35,845 nucleotides of DNA from Sphingobacteriales bacterium TSM_CSS (GCA_002212985.1 NBMY01000039.1:1-35845); one strand, 5' to 3'; shown: positions 20,501-25,867, numbered from the stretch's first letter. Made by a program: numbers and translations. Notes: a model not told the origin generated them from the letters alone.

Positions 20501-21646
20501 ACGGCAACTGGCCTCAGTGGCGGCACTTATGGTGTAACCATTACCGATGCCAATGGTTGTGCTAAAACCTTAAGCATACCCTTTGCCGAACCCTCTGCAC
20601 TGGGTGCGCTTACTGCCAACACCAACCTGCTCTGCTATGGCGACAACGACGGTACGGCAACTGCAACGGCTACCGGCGGCACTCCGCCCTACAACTTCTT
20701 GTGGAGCAACGGTCAAACCACTGCCACCGCCACGCAGTTAACAGCCGGAACTTACTCCTACACCGTTACCGATGCCAACAACTGTACCTACAGCACATCT
20801 GTAACCATCGGGCAACCTCCGCAATTCCAGATATTGTCGGGCGGCACAAATGATAATGAAGGTACAGGCTCAACCCCCACCTTCTACAACTACAACACCA
20901 TACAGTTTAGTGGTGGCACGCAACCTTACTCTTACGAGTGGAACAACGCGGGCTATGTAACGTACACCGTGCTTAGTCCGGGCTTAATATCGGTAATTTA
21001 TGCCGATGGCGCTTTGTGGTCGTTAACGGTTACCGATGCCAACGGATGCGGCAGCAGCGAACTGGTATTCAGCAACAACACCTCGCCCGGCGATGGCGAA
21101 TTGCTGGATATTTACGACTATACCGTTTCTTCCGACAACGGCAACGGAACCGGCGCTATTCAGTTGTTTGTAAACGGCGGAACGGCTCCATATACGTATC
21201 AGTGGGAAGGCCCGTCGGGCTATACCGGACCTACAACAGGTGTTGGTTTGAGTACTATTACCGGGTTACCATCGGGTTGGTATATTGTTACCGTTACCGA
21301 CTCCGGTAATCCCGAACAAGCTACCATAGGTTGGTATTGGGTTCCGCTTCAAGTACGCGGACGCGGTAAATTGGCAGCCGATGAGTGCAGCCTCGATATT
21401 TACCCCAATCCGTTCCAGTACGAAACCACCATTGAAATGAACGCCGGCACGACCGATATAGCCCGCCTTGATGTGTTTAACCTGAAAGGCGACTGGATAG
21501 GCCAAATTTACAACGGCGAACTTACTGCCGGTTTGCCTGCCAAAATTATCTTTACCGCCGGTAACCTGGGCGATGGGGTGTACATTTGCCGCATGACCAT
21601 GCGCAACGGCACGGTTATATCGGAAAAAATGGTTATTACCCGATAA
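8600..21646 (+). CDS. 4,348-residue T9SS-secreted mosaic surface protein (FG-GAP, FN3, LamG, SprB repeats)
   Basis: The signal peptide spans residues 1-43 (hydrophobic 20-37, cleavage about QA|QD). Domains in order: FG-GAP-like repeats with FG-x-(S/A)-V and VGAPG motifs (about 60-430); six FN3-like domains sharing TDG-x-(Y/F)-E-x-(K/R)-V-x-L-x-W and RIYR (430-1047); a second FG-GAP-like block (1064-1459); a seventh FN3-like domain (to about 1545); a LamG domain (about 1597-1743) ending GLIDEVRVWN; carboxypeptidase-regulatory-like modules with NAAGYYEI; an AT-rich, poorly recognised segment (2194-2471); SbsA-like Ig region (about 2757 on); two GWNWI modules (about 3135 and 3226); SprB-type repeats with GGTPPY-x-Y-x-WSNGQT (3697-4074); and a type A sorting domain starting DIYPNPF (about 4265) and ending EKMVITR. 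It should cross the outer membrane through the type IX system and stay at or leave the cell surface. Adhesion is the likely but unproven role. The gene is monocistronic, ending at a terminator. Confidence 0.93.
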   Translation: MKTSTPSVSPYRVPIFSGQFMLGLYGTLLIALFQIITSGNLQAQDVTNKITPSPAAIYQDFGSAVAVAPQVIVVGAPGDASNKGAAYLYELENGTWMARPKITAPDGANGDKFGTSVAVYNGMLAVGAPGVTSNTGAVYLYLKSGTNWVFAKKLIPPGIPGDLFGASVALVDGVVAVGAPGDNTKGNDAGAVYIFTGASLPAMTQAQKITAIDGVLQDEFGCSVSLEGGNLAVGARYSDVPSTPPTYFANAGAVYIYQQGILPPATTATFNLFTKCTASDRLMNDYMGNSVAFSNGRVIAGAYGRDDNGTNSGASYIFSGATFTTQNKITPTGAAANDNFGWSVGLSNNTAVVGARYKNSAKGAAYIFTQAGGVWTQYGTVLQPTGTSTADQYGYAVSVNSNTVAVGAYRDNLNGVNAGSAYFYQMLAQPQSASATDGVFEQKVQVTWVPFPGTSATSYKVYKYKNGVLLNTFTSATNPLDDFNVDLDTLYTYCVTAVHPIWGESQPVCNIGYKGTIASPAGFTATDDLYEDRVVLNWSNVTTLHNLPCPKCVTGLIQDSILVRKNGGIIDTLPGTATTYTDMNVYSLIEYDYCLQMFYAYYDTVFNPLYPVYDFDTIPGVVTSLNDPLQPYLNILDTIPGNPPSYNVEILDTASTAYVYDTLITRVEVLSSLACDVGSAAIKQPQNLTATYPFFGATLNSDYYEDRVRLKWDAAVLPTIANGYRIYRNGDLLYTIFNPTITIFDDFNAVSGNVYEYCVVAFHVSYGESEAICKDGGIKLTPPVLTASDGTYENKVRLSWVSSSTVAEGVRIYRDSVLIADLPVFLTPYDDPDVVGLTDYTYCIEAYHGSWGASEWNCDKGKITIKKPVFTSITNGVPNHEDKVVLNWSNPSTVATGYRIYRDNSLLTTINNPATLTFTDQSSITSLQVYKYEIESFSPVFGSSERSIGTGGAKIKPPTNVQATDGTFANKVTVTWADGSSLPGRSFRIYRNGFLIATRPQGTSSFDDFEVNSQSIYQYCVTTFKSGLGESDITLACNEGSTQTTPTSPLPQTSSSTKLVPDVSNAYDLAGKSVGISGSTVVLGAPGNDGKAFVFRGTAGAWEQEKNLPRPIEDSITIFPFPCCPYKIVPPYDYHGFGESVDIDGNRIVVGIPYHSYYPNPYYSGWPFQVGDKLSIQNGAVAAYEFSNGDWTHKHTKKPVDLGPYYSNSYEYLGASVDIQGSWVAIGSPGRVGGGTSYRYDVANNGGLIGASSPYVASTAGTSVRIFNGGSNVLMGDPTSTNGGQGGQVWMSGINGYLQSTTANEYFGWRLALSNNNTVFVGAPNNATGGANAGRVYLSNYGGTGYQSNIQTISPPTPTANDQFGFAVASAGNRVVIGAPGHDSAGPNAGAVFVYQKIRGVWQLAAKLVAPDPGGGYDAFGYSLAMVNNTVVIGAPNDDSDANPLSYDHGSAYVYILPPEDLTASDGAFSNRVKLQWNNAGYNNVADGFRIYRDGELIAEEGLASSIYYDYDAIPGKLTTYCLEVYTNSSSSASYRICDEGFVRPVGRISGEVKSTLQAGVPNIEVCANGNLHQHSLQFSAPVNTAGNSAVAATNINLANSDLSIEFWAKQPSTGNVDRAIFTFGNTGSNVVVGLNPAGRLRFVTNNNAGVIEADTTTTNAAWNHYAVTFRNSDKMTWLYRNGVLVKQGTIASGFTDAAATELCIGSWFNQAAFYNGLIDEVRVWNILLDQTSIQERKNRYLRGDEAGLQAYYAFSEGEGGVAADFAQNMGGHAKISGAFWTYDIPPVKYCATTNAAGYYEINNIFFGEESEFTIMPVKTGHNFNPTFQNRTLTTFNNLANNVNFTDNTVFTIAGKVTLNTPVPCPQDSVLMFVNGVYLGNKTGLDGTYEIAISEPGNYIIEPRVVSGDHVFSPAQINLGFVDGDVTDVDFTNTTVRTISGTVRGACNALIGDVELLVTTDPPCFTYTISPTATPYAFNPANGYFQFQGPPTKYNVRVVKVTQNGQRNLQAENYFLSRSQNTDLRKESADTLDFVYNKPFQLTLADLPTTKTCDGLNYVMAVGEQQPISIEVFQNYNGQLCPADSGILYITDNVSGYGVMQVPFYNGVGYHTLRPDFPEVFSPYLKSFNVVAEVAGALTAPKQIKVLVTGTRPRTSTFLTKFPEEPFMILRRPPGDKSASTITQDTSLCNSRKYAYTTENTIGTDLNFKLGAKFMVGFGYYTQSEIKLNWINLGLELGMAAEGNDEWKTCTKATQQYSTTSDNIVLTGANGNVYAGSGINMIYAVTDVIEYTNCVVDKSQSIAIEPDDFETIFAYTEWHIKNTLTAQYNQIVNIYRQDSINAATAGNAVLAQQKGDSARFYQFQLLNWNNILSLEDSLTNASLQNNSPVNYSFSAGAPFNSSQTVETNSTGSRDFYFLLNAQLAYTAGVEVNGVGLENKVFIKSSSKIGGGTGFENTYTNTSDFTLDDDDVGDFFSVNTAQDKVYGVPVFKLVAGTSSCPWEPGTQKRDNPVLTLEDVPFKDNVPPDDPASFIVTLRNDSESDEGRIYFVNLVQATNPNGASITLGGDNLGFGGGTNYYLGPGQSITTVLSILRGPQEYNYDNIQVYTYPQCEYNVFDAGGSLYIADTVTISAHFQSPCSDITLASPIDNWLVHANSNNQLQLTITNYDTTAIHEVLMEYRSTTAGNEWLPMFVPIPRDTLAKYLDGYYTKMWNVAGLQDGDYEIRARALCQTPTGTAFNSSEMLPGTIDRSFDGLYGEPEPADGVLSQGDLIYVDFSEVMNCLIPTAINPGPEISTLYIDLPNTLSLIDVTTGDTLVYGSNDDYTIGCGGNGGVRLQLNIKPSVLDQVEGHLLQVNVMDAQDIFGNHIGAPISWSFVVQRRVVYWNPPTVNVTLYQGDVTDVPIQLINVSPITRHFNTFVGNPAMLSYTIQGGATSIAGNSYLAANLEVDATQLPHGVTYTDTLTAVVNNIANTAPEFETYCIVNVTVLAKPPVWVVNPYDFEYSMNLVVDLDMDPSPYQIDVSTDVFDKVAAFVNGQIRGVANVEKVFTSNGWKYIAFLDVYSNTAYGDVIEFRLWDANLGIQYSEEGPAFKLASGTQPPGIFFSTGQFTDGSVAGSNNNPVRLHATGRVQCIDLNQGWNWISFNVLGNNMSVNEVLEGLKYSTTGDIIKSQDGFAQYTTGLGWHGSLQTIENEKAYLIKIAAPADVLCLPGEPVDAPMNPLTLSPGWNWIGYTSQTEDLVDNTLNNANFVQGDLIRSQVDGFAGYDGLAWSNGNLQTMEPGKGYKLYVQNPFDLTYPQFAVPSWSVNSRCYQYSMTIVGELSVNLIPSTDPNDRITASVESNSTVCVPPSATQGMEMVSFEPAVNRHLVFFNVYGDSTSIGKPIQFQMYDASEDEIYTLTAAIDPVTEDTLRFEPDAALGTLQVPYVFPFSTCNDLVTASTEVTCAGNDGTATVSADVVCGLRGRPCINPDFLNTDPDGSASSDLSPYATDWEDVRFQFLYTAEELRAAGLTEGTISQLGFNVVQKLSVLPINGFTIKMQCTDLDELPAGQFLPSGWTVFEGNVTTTTGWNMHKLQYTYEWDGVSNIIVGICYHRPSAEFYNDAVAVSSTPYTSALGNYDDGGFTGCEFTQAFYAYGKRPDIRFGICNVRYEWDDPNQQDTPVAVDLTPGTYHVTVSFGNGCELVRTIDVNLIPPLTLSAPAPAALNCFGDSNGTASVVATQGTPPYTYLWSNGQTTENAFGLPAGTHSVTVTDANNCDEVVSVTINQPTEVVFNTVNVVAALCNGSANGSIAVTAAGGTPPYAYAWSSGQTTPSISGLTAGAYTLTITDSHFCAKIQTINVTQPDALLATNSITNLLCNGNGNGTIALTPAGGTPPYSYLWSNGQTGITATGLSGGTYSVTITDANNCNHVMTGLTIFEPAAITANNLQTPILCNGGTGAITLVPAGGTPPYSYLWSNGQTGITATGLSGGTYGVTITDANGCAKTLSIPFAEPSALGALTANTNLLCYGDNDGTATATATGGTPPYNFLWSNGQTTATATQLTAGTYSYTVTDANNCTYSTSVTIGQPPQFQILSGGTNDNEGTGSTPTFYNYNTIQFSGGTQPYSYEWNNAGYVTYTVLSPGLISVIYADGALWSLTVTDANGCGSSELVFSNNTSPGDGELLDIYDYTVSSDNGNGTGAIQLFVNGGTAPYTYQWEGPSGYTGPTTGVGLSTITGLPSGWYIVTVTDSGNPEQATIGWYWVPLQVRGRGKLAADECSLDIYPNPFQYETTIEMNAGTTDIARLDVFNLKGDWIGQIYNGELTAGLPAKIIFTAGNLGDGVYICRMTMRNGTVISEKMVITR
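8729..9885 (+). repeat. FG-GAP-like repeat block 1 of the giant protein
   Basis: About seven units of roughly 55 residues share FG-x-(S/A)-V at one end and VVGAPG / AVGAPG plus GAAY(L/I) at the other, the signature of integrin-alpha-like FG-GAP repeats. Seven such blades usually close into a beta-propeller. Some units keep the D-x-(D/N)-x-(D/N) style acidic loops that bind calcium in this fold, while others have lost them. Confidence 0.7.
11790..12975 (+). repeat. FG-GAP-like repeat block 2 of the giant protein
   Basis: This is a second set of FG-GAP-like units (DLAGKSVGISG, VVLGAPGNDG, DQFGFAVASAG, VVIGAPGHDSAG, DAFGYSLAMVNN, VVIGAPNDDSD), similar in style to block 1 but separated from it by six FN3-like domains. 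Its middle part (about 11940-12200) is noticeably more AT-rich than its surroundings. A duplicated propeller module is the simplest explanation. Confidence 0.65.
13390..13830 (+). other. LamG/concanavalin-like domain within the giant protein
   Basis: The segment contains LSIEFWAK, WNHYAVTFRNSDK, WLYRNGVLV, ELCIGSW and GLIDEVRVWN, the classic order of a LamG-like jelly-roll domain of secreted bacterial proteins. It is flanked by two halves of what looks like one carboxypeptidase-regulatory-like domain (GRISGEVKSTLQAGVPNIEVCA before, KYCATTNAAGYYEI after). Confidence 0.75.
20221..20328 (+). repeat. SprB-type repeat, near-identical copy 1
   Basis: This 108-bp stretch of the giant gene matches 20446-20553 with about ten mismatches, mostly at third codon positions. 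Both encode AGGTPPYSYLWSNGQTGITA followed by TGLSGGTY and VTITDAN. The other SprB repeats in the block are much less similar, which indicates a recent duplication or conversion. Confidence 0.85.
20446..20553 (+). repeat. SprB-type repeat, near-identical copy 2
   Basis: This is the partner of 20221-20328, offset by exactly 225 bp (75 codons), the length of one SprB-type repeat in this array. The frame is kept and no stop is created. Confidence 0.85.
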
Positions 21647-21670
21647 CCGGTAAACCTGCCGCTTAACAGC

Positions 21671-21709
21671 AAAAAAGGCTGCTCCTGTAACAAGGGGCAG
21701 CCTTTTTTT
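21671..21709 (+). terminator. Strong intrinsic terminator after the giant gene
   Basis: GGCTGCTCCT (21677-21686) pairs with AGGGGCAGCC (21693-21702) with one G-U pair and a 6-nt loop. An A run precedes the stem and TTTTTTT (21703-21709) follows it. It starts about 25 nt after the stop codon and ends the giant-gene transcript. Confidence 0.92.
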
Positions 21710-21779
21710 GTAGCAAAAAACCTATAAACTAAAAATGAAAATTTTTATTCGCCGCCTGTATTTTTCCGAAGCAAGTTGG

Positions 21780-21787
21780 TATCTTTG
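21780..21787 (+). promoter_or_regulatory. Candidate -7 box TATCTTTG for the cytochrome c gene
   Basis: This is a perfect TAnnTTTG match 67 nt before the ATG at 21855 and downstream of the preceding terminator. No clear -33 TTTG lies at 19-20 nt, so the promoter is supported by the -7 box and position only. Confidence 0.5.
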
Positions 21788-21854
21788 AAAAACTTACACA
21801 CCTCAGCCATTTAGATGGGTTTTTATAGTATATTAGCTAAAAAAAGCACCTGAT

Positions 21855-23276
21855 ATGAATACACAAAAATTTGTTTACCTTGCTTTGTTTGTGTTTTTTG
21901 CCTTTATGGCAACCATGTCGTGCAATCATGACGACGACAATACCAACATAACGCCCGAAGATACTCTGGCAGCCCACCTTACCTACTTGCCCGAATCTGA
22001 CCAGCGCAACGGCGACCCTGCCGCCGGACGCGATTACCTCATTTACGGTAACTATGTGGCAAGCGGTATTCCGTACAACGTAATTGGCGGCCTGCTGCCC
22101 GGTGATGGCAATGCCCTTGGCCGTACCGGCGATAATGCCAACCTGCCTGCCGGTTTTTCGGCGGTTAATGCACTCAACGGGGTAAGGGTGGTATCGCCCA
22201 ACTGTCTGCAATGCCATGGCGGGTATATCAACGGGCAGTTTGTAGAAGGTTTGGGCAACAGTTCGTCCGACTACACCGGCAATCAATCGGGGCTAATTAC
22301 CATTGCCGATTTGCTCATTACCAACGCCTACGGTCAAAATTCGCCCGAATGGCAGGCCTATTTGCCTTTCCGTACCTCTACGCTTAAACTGTCGCAGATT
22401 TTACATGCCGAAGTACGGGGCATTAATCTGGCAAACAACGTATTTGCTATTTTGGCCGCACACCGCAATCCGGTAAACTTTGTATGGTCTGATGCACCGG
22501 TAATGCCCGAAATTTCGCAAATGGCACCCGTTGATGTACCGGCGTGGTGGCATATACAAAAAAAACATGCCCTGTATTACAACGGCTTGGGGGAAGGCGA
22601 TTTTGCAAGGCTGATAATGGCTTCCAATTTGCTCACCGTGTCCGATACTTCGGAGGCACGTGTGGTGGACAACCATTTTCCCGATGTATATGCCTACCTC
22701 AAAACCCTGCAACCGCCGCCATACCCCGAAACCATAGACCAAACGCTGGCCGAACAAGGCCGGCAGGTATTTAACACACATTGCGCCCGTTGCCATGGCA
22801 CTTACGGGCAAAACGAAAGCTACCCCAACCTGTTGGTTGATTTGGAAACCATACAAACAGACCCACTGTTGGCCGAAGGGTATTATGGCGATGCCGCAGG
22901 CTATGTAAACTGGCACGCCCAAAGTTGGTTTGCACAAGAGCCGCATTCGGCAGCATTGGTGCCCAAACGGGGTTATATGGCACCGCCTTTAGACGGAATT
23001 TGGGCAACCGCACCCTATTTCCACAACGGCTCGGTGCCTACCGTTGCCGATGTGCTGAACAGCACCGGCCGCCCCACCTACTGGAAGCGCACCTTTGACA
23101 GCAACGACTACAACTACCAGAAACTGGGCTGGAACTATACCGTAGAAACCCAGGGCGGCAGCACGCAGGTATATAACACCACACTGGAGGGACACCGCAA
23201 CACCGGCCACACCTTTGGCGATAAACTAACTGATACCGACCGAACAGCCCTGCTGGAGTATTTAAAAACGTTGTAA
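21855..23276 (+). CDS. Two-CxxCH c-type cytochrome lipoprotein (RoxA/di-haem peroxidase-like)
   Basis: This 473-residue protein has an N-terminal hydrophobic segment and a probable lipobox (TMSC, Cys23) followed by an acidic HDDDN stretch, so it is likely anchored in the periplasmic or outer membrane. Two covalent haem sites are visible: CLQCH (residues 117-121) and CARCH (310-314). The C-terminal part has IWATAPYFHNGSVPTVADVL, a pattern shared by RoxA-like and di-haem peroxidase/MauG-like proteins, where it surrounds a haem pocket. The gene is flanked by terminators on both sides and is probably transcribed alone. Redox partner and substrate cannot be told from sequence. It has no obvious link to the giant gene other than being next to it. 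The cytochrome call is firm; electron transfer versus peroxidase/oxygenase activity is open. Confidence 0.88.
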   Translation: MNTQKFVYLALFVFFAFMATMSCNHDDDNTNITPEDTLAAHLTYLPESDQRNGDPAAGRDYLIYGNYVASGIPYNVIGGLLPGDGNALGRTGDNANLPAGFSAVNALNGVRVVSPNCLQCHGGYINGQFVEGLGNSSSDYTGNQSGLITIADLLITNAYGQNSPEWQAYLPFRTSTLKLSQILHAEVRGINLANNVFAILAAHRNPVNFVWSDAPVMPEISQMAPVDVPAWWHIQKKHALYYNGLGEGDFARLIMASNLLTVSDTSEARVVDNHFPDVYAYLKTLQPPPYPETIDQTLAEQGRQVFNTHCARCHGTYGQNESYPNLLVDLETIQTDPLLAEGYYGDAAGYVNWHAQSWFAQEPHSAALVPKRGYMAPPLDGIWATAPYFHNGSVPTVADVLNSTGRPTYWKRTFDSNDYNYQKLGWNYTVETQGGSTQVYNTTLEGHRNTGHTFGDKLTDTDRTALLEYLKTL

Positions 23277-23304
23277 GGCCGGCTCAAAAGGCAATTGGTC
23301 AATG

Positions 23305-23339
23305 AAAAAGCCGCAGTTTCTGTCAAACTGCGGCTTTTT
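23305..23339. terminator. Perfect bidirectional terminator between cytochrome c and icd genes
   Basis: AAAAAGCCGCAGTTT (23305-23319) and AAACTGCGGCTTTTT (23325-23339) form a perfect 15-bp stem with a 5-nt loop, with T runs on both strands. It lies between two convergent genes ending at 23276 (plus) and 23361 (minus) and serves both. Confidence 0.95.
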
Positions 23340-23360
23340 ACATTTGGCAATCAAGTGGCA

Positions 23361-24734
23361 TTAGTCTTTCATGTGGGTAATAACGGCTTTTGCAAAACCG
23401 GAGCAGGAAACTTCGGTAGCGTCTTCCATAAGGCGGGCAAAATCGTAGGTAACGGTTTTAGCAGCTACTGCGTTGTTAATGCCTTTGATGATGAGTTGGG
23501 CGGCTTCGTTCCAGCCCATGTATTCAAACATAATAACCCCCGAAAGGATAACCGAACTTGGGTTTACCTTATCTAAACCTGCGTATTTGGGCGCGGTTCC
23601 GTGGGTGGCTTCAAATACGGCATGGCCGGTAAGGTAGTTAATATTGGCACCCGGAGCAATGCCAATGCCGCCTACCTGTGCAGCCAATGCGTCTGAAAGG
23701 TAATCGCCATTGAGATTGGGGGTAACAATTACATCAAAACTGGTGGGGCGGGTAAGCACCTGTTGCAGGGTAATATCGGCAATAGAGTCTTTCAGCAGGA
23801 GCAGTTTTTTCCATTGTCCGTTGCCGTGAGTGGGCATCAGTTTCAGAGTAGCTTCTATTTCGGCGCAAATTTTCTTTTTCTGCTCATCGGTCATCAGGTC
23901 GTAGCCCGGGTCCACCATTCGGGCATTGTCTTCGGTAGAGAGGTTGGGGTTTTTGTCTTTGTTGTCCAAAATCCAGCTTTCGCGCTCGGTTACCACTTGA
24001 TTTCTGAACTGTGTAATACCCACCTCGTAGCCCCATGTTTTAAAGGCCCCTTCGGTATATTTCATGATGTTGCCCTTGTGTACAAAAGTTACCGACTTGC
24101 GTTTTTCGCGCAGGGCAAATTCAATGGCGGCTTTGGCAAGGCGGCTGGTTCCTTCTTTTGAAATAGGTTTAATACCAATACCCGATGTTTCGGGGAAGCG
24201 GATTTTGTTAACGCCCATTTCTTTTTGCAAAAAGTCAATAACCTTTTTTACTTGGGGTGTGCCGGCTGCCCATTCAATACCGGCGTAAATATCTTCGGTA
24301 TTTTCGCGGAAAATAACCATGTCAACATCTTGCGGGCGTTTTACCGGCGCCGGAACGCCCTGCACATATTTTACCGGTCGCAGGCATACATACAAATCCA
24401 ACTGTTGCCGCAAAGCCACATTGAGGGATCGAATACCTTCGCCAACCGGCGTGGTAAGCGGGCCTTTAATGGCAAACAAATACTCGCGTATGGTGTTGAG
24501 GGTTTCTTCGGGCAGCCAGTTGCCGGTTAAGTTATAGGCTTTTTCGCCGGCAAACACTTCTTTCCATTCAATTTTGCGCTTGCCGCCGTATGCTTGTTCT
24601 ACGGCTGCATCAAACACCATTTTGGCGGCCGGCCAAATATCTACACCGGTTCCGTCGCCTTCAATAAAAGGAATAATTGGGTTATCGGGTACGGTTAGTA
24701 CGCCATTTTCGATGCGGATTTTTTGATTTTCCAT
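23361..24734 (-). CDS. icd: NADP-dependent isocitrate dehydrogenase
   Basis: This 457-residue cytosolic TCA-cycle enzyme converts isocitrate to 2-oxoglutarate and CO2 with NADP. The start at 24734 gives [11 protein letters not shown]; an in-frame ATG at 24812 would add 26 unrelated residues. Substrate-binding residues lie in [11 protein letters not shown] (Ser103, Asn105, Arg109) and CLRPV (Arg119). [11 protein letters not shown] lies near the N-terminus, NLNGDYLSD supplies metal-binding aspartates, and HGTAPKYAG carries the Lys-Tyr pair associated with NADP preference. The protein is about 40 residues longer than the E. coli enzyme. The extra length is an inserted segment before KDSIADIT (containing [20 protein letters not shown]), which looks like a lineage variant. 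It has its own promoter and shares a bidirectional terminator with the cytochrome gene. Confidence 0.96.
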   Translation of the reverse strand: MENQKIRIENGVLTVPDNPIIPFIEGDGTGVDIWPAAKMVFDAAVEQAYGGKRKIEWKEVFAGEKAYNLTGNWLPEETLNTIREYLFAIKGPLTTPVGEGIRSLNVALRQQLDLYVCLRPVKYVQGVPAPVKRPQDVDMVIFRENTEDIYAGIEWAAGTPQVKKVIDFLQKEMGVNKIRFPETSGIGIKPISKEGTSRLAKAAIEFALREKRKSVTFVHKGNIMKYTEGAFKTWGYEVGITQFRNQVVTERESWILDNKDKNPNLSTEDNARMVDPGYDLMTDEQKKKICAEIEATLKLMPTHGNGQWKKLLLLKDSIADITLQQVLTRPTSFDVIVTPNLNGDYLSDALAAQVGGIGIAPGANINYLTGHAVFEATHGTAPKYAGLDKVNPSSVILSGVIMFEYMGWNEAAQLIIKGINNAVAAKTVTYDFARLMEDATEVSCSGFAKAVITHMKD

Positions 24735-24775
24735 ATATATTTGTAATTTGTTATGAAGTTTTGTAAAATGAACCA

Positions 24776-24783
24776 CAAAGGTA
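24776..24783 (-). promoter_or_regulatory. Candidate -7 box TACCTTTG for icd
   Basis: On the minus strand this reads TACCTTTG, a perfect TAnnTTTG match, 41 nt upstream of the icd ATG. It lies between icd and the end of the DinB-like gene, which suggests icd is transcribed separately from that cluster. No clear TTTG is seen at -33. Confidence 0.5.
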
Positions 24784-24871
24784 ACGTTTTTTAGTCCGAA
24801 AATAAGCTGCAAGCCTTACTTTGTGCAAAATAGGGACTTGTTTCATAAAAACGGTAAAACAGATTGCCGTG

Positions 24872-25357
24872 TCAGGTTTGGGCTTGCAGTTGCCTTTTAA
24901 CCAAAGCTATTTGTGCCAGATGATACACATCGTGGTGGAGTATGCCATGCAGCAGCAGGTAGAAGTTAAATTCTGTACCGGGAACTGTTTGCTCCAAAAG
25001 GGCAGGAGGAGCGTTACCGAGCAGGGTTTCCAATTCGGTTTGGGTTTGTTGCAGTTCTTCGGATAGTTGTTTCCAGAGGCCGGCATCGGGTTGGTTGTAA
25101 ACCGGCCAGTCTTGTTCCGAATCAATTTCAACGGTAAATGCGGTATTGCCTTTAATTTGCTGTATGGCAAATTGTCGCCAGGCCAGCATGTGCGCCAGCA
25201 GTTCGGCAATGTTATGTGCGCCGGCAAAGGGGCGGGTAAAGGCAATTTCGTGGGTAATGCCTTTGAGTACGTGTAGGAAGTTGTTTCCGTACCACATTTG
25301 CCCGTTGTAGTTATTTTTGAGCAGGGCAAGCAGGTTTTGTATTTCGGTCATGGACAT
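24872..25357 (-). CDS. DinB/YfiT-like putative metal-binding four-helix protein
   Basis: This 161-residue protein is predicted to be almost entirely helical. It has the histidine pattern of the DinB-like superfamily: His48 in AGAHNIAELLAHML (with His56), and a C-terminal helix HGILHHDVYHLAQI (His137, 141, 142, 146). These usually form a Ni/Zn site in a four-helix bundle. Members include thiol-dependent transferases and stress-induced proteins, but the substrate here is unknown. The ATG at 25357 is used; one at 25351 (MTEIQN) is equally possible. It is the last gene of a tight minus-strand cluster, 24 nt after the preceding gene, so it is probably co-transcribed with the biotin carboxylase gene. 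Confidence 0.8.
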   Translation of the reverse strand: MSMTEIQNLLALLKNNYNGQMWYGNNFLHVLKGITHEIAFTRPFAGAHNIAELLAHMLAWRQFAIQQIKGNTAFTVEIDSEQDWPVYNQPDAGLWKQLSEELQQTQTELETLLGNAPPALLEQTVPGTEFNFYLLLHGILHHDVYHLAQIALVKRQLQAQT

Positions 25358-25381
25358 GGAGAGTAATGGGAAGCAATGGAC

Positions 25382-25867
25382 TTAACTTACCAATTGCTTA
25401 TGCCAGCTTTTGTAAACAGGCACTTCCCATTCGGTTTCGAGTTGGGTTTTGGTGTTTATCAGATTATTGAAAACGTTGGTTTCCAAGGTAATTTGCCCGT
25501 TGGCAAGCAGTTGTTCAAATTGGTTGCGCGATGCGGTGGCAATATGTCCATCGGGGGTGCGGTAGGCAATGGTAAGGCGGTCGAACAGGGAAATGCCGTA
25601 TTGTTTTTCCAGTTCTTTGAGCATACGGGTAGAGGCATCAATAGAGCAGCCGCCGGCAGACAAGGCAGCCTCATCTACCATAAGCACTACAAACTGACGG
25701 TGTAAAACGCCGCCCCAGGCTTTCAGCAGTTTACCATGCCTTACCCATTGTTGAGCAAATTCTTCTATTTGCTGGGTTAGTTGGGGCAGTTCTTCGGCGG
25801 TAAAAGGGCGGCTGCTTTGGTAAATCCACACTTTGGCATCAGCGGGCATGAGGTTGTAAGGAGTCAT
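25382..25867 (-). CDS. Conserved Bacteroidota protein of unknown function (usually mislabelled 'ABC transporter ATPase')
   Basis: This 161-residue protein has AKVWIYQSSRPFT near the start, a central GGCSIDASTRM (Cys74) and a C-terminal NNLINTKTQLE ... WEVPV ... SWHKQL. These are recalled marks of a family found across Bacteroidota and often named 'ABC transporter ATPase' in databases. No Walker A, Walker B or ABC signature is present and the protein is too short for an ABC ATPase, so that name is not supported. It has no signal peptide or membrane segment and is therefore cytosolic. It lies 31 nt after the biotin carboxylase gene and 24 nt before the DinB-like gene, suggesting one operon. The conserved Cys-Ser-Ile-Asp-Ala-Ser block is the best candidate functional site. 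Confidence 0.85.
   Translation of the reverse strand: MTPYNLMPADAKVWIYQSSRPFTAEELPQLTQQIEEFAQQWVRHGKLLKAWGGVLHRQFVVLMVDEAALSAGGCSIDASTRMLKELEKQYGISLFDRLTIAYRTPDGHIATASRNQFEQLLANGQITLETNVFNNLINTKTQLETEWEVPVYKSWHKQLVS

Noticed and set aside
19690..20820. Regular repeats that might suggest a CRISPR or tandem-repeat array
   Set aside because: The unit is about 225 bp, in frame, and encodes SprB-type protein repeats. There are no short identical repeats with unique spacers.
22401..22946. Minus-strand open frame of 181 codons inside the cytochrome c gene
   Set aside because: The plus frame has both CxxCH haem motifs. The antisense product has no family features.
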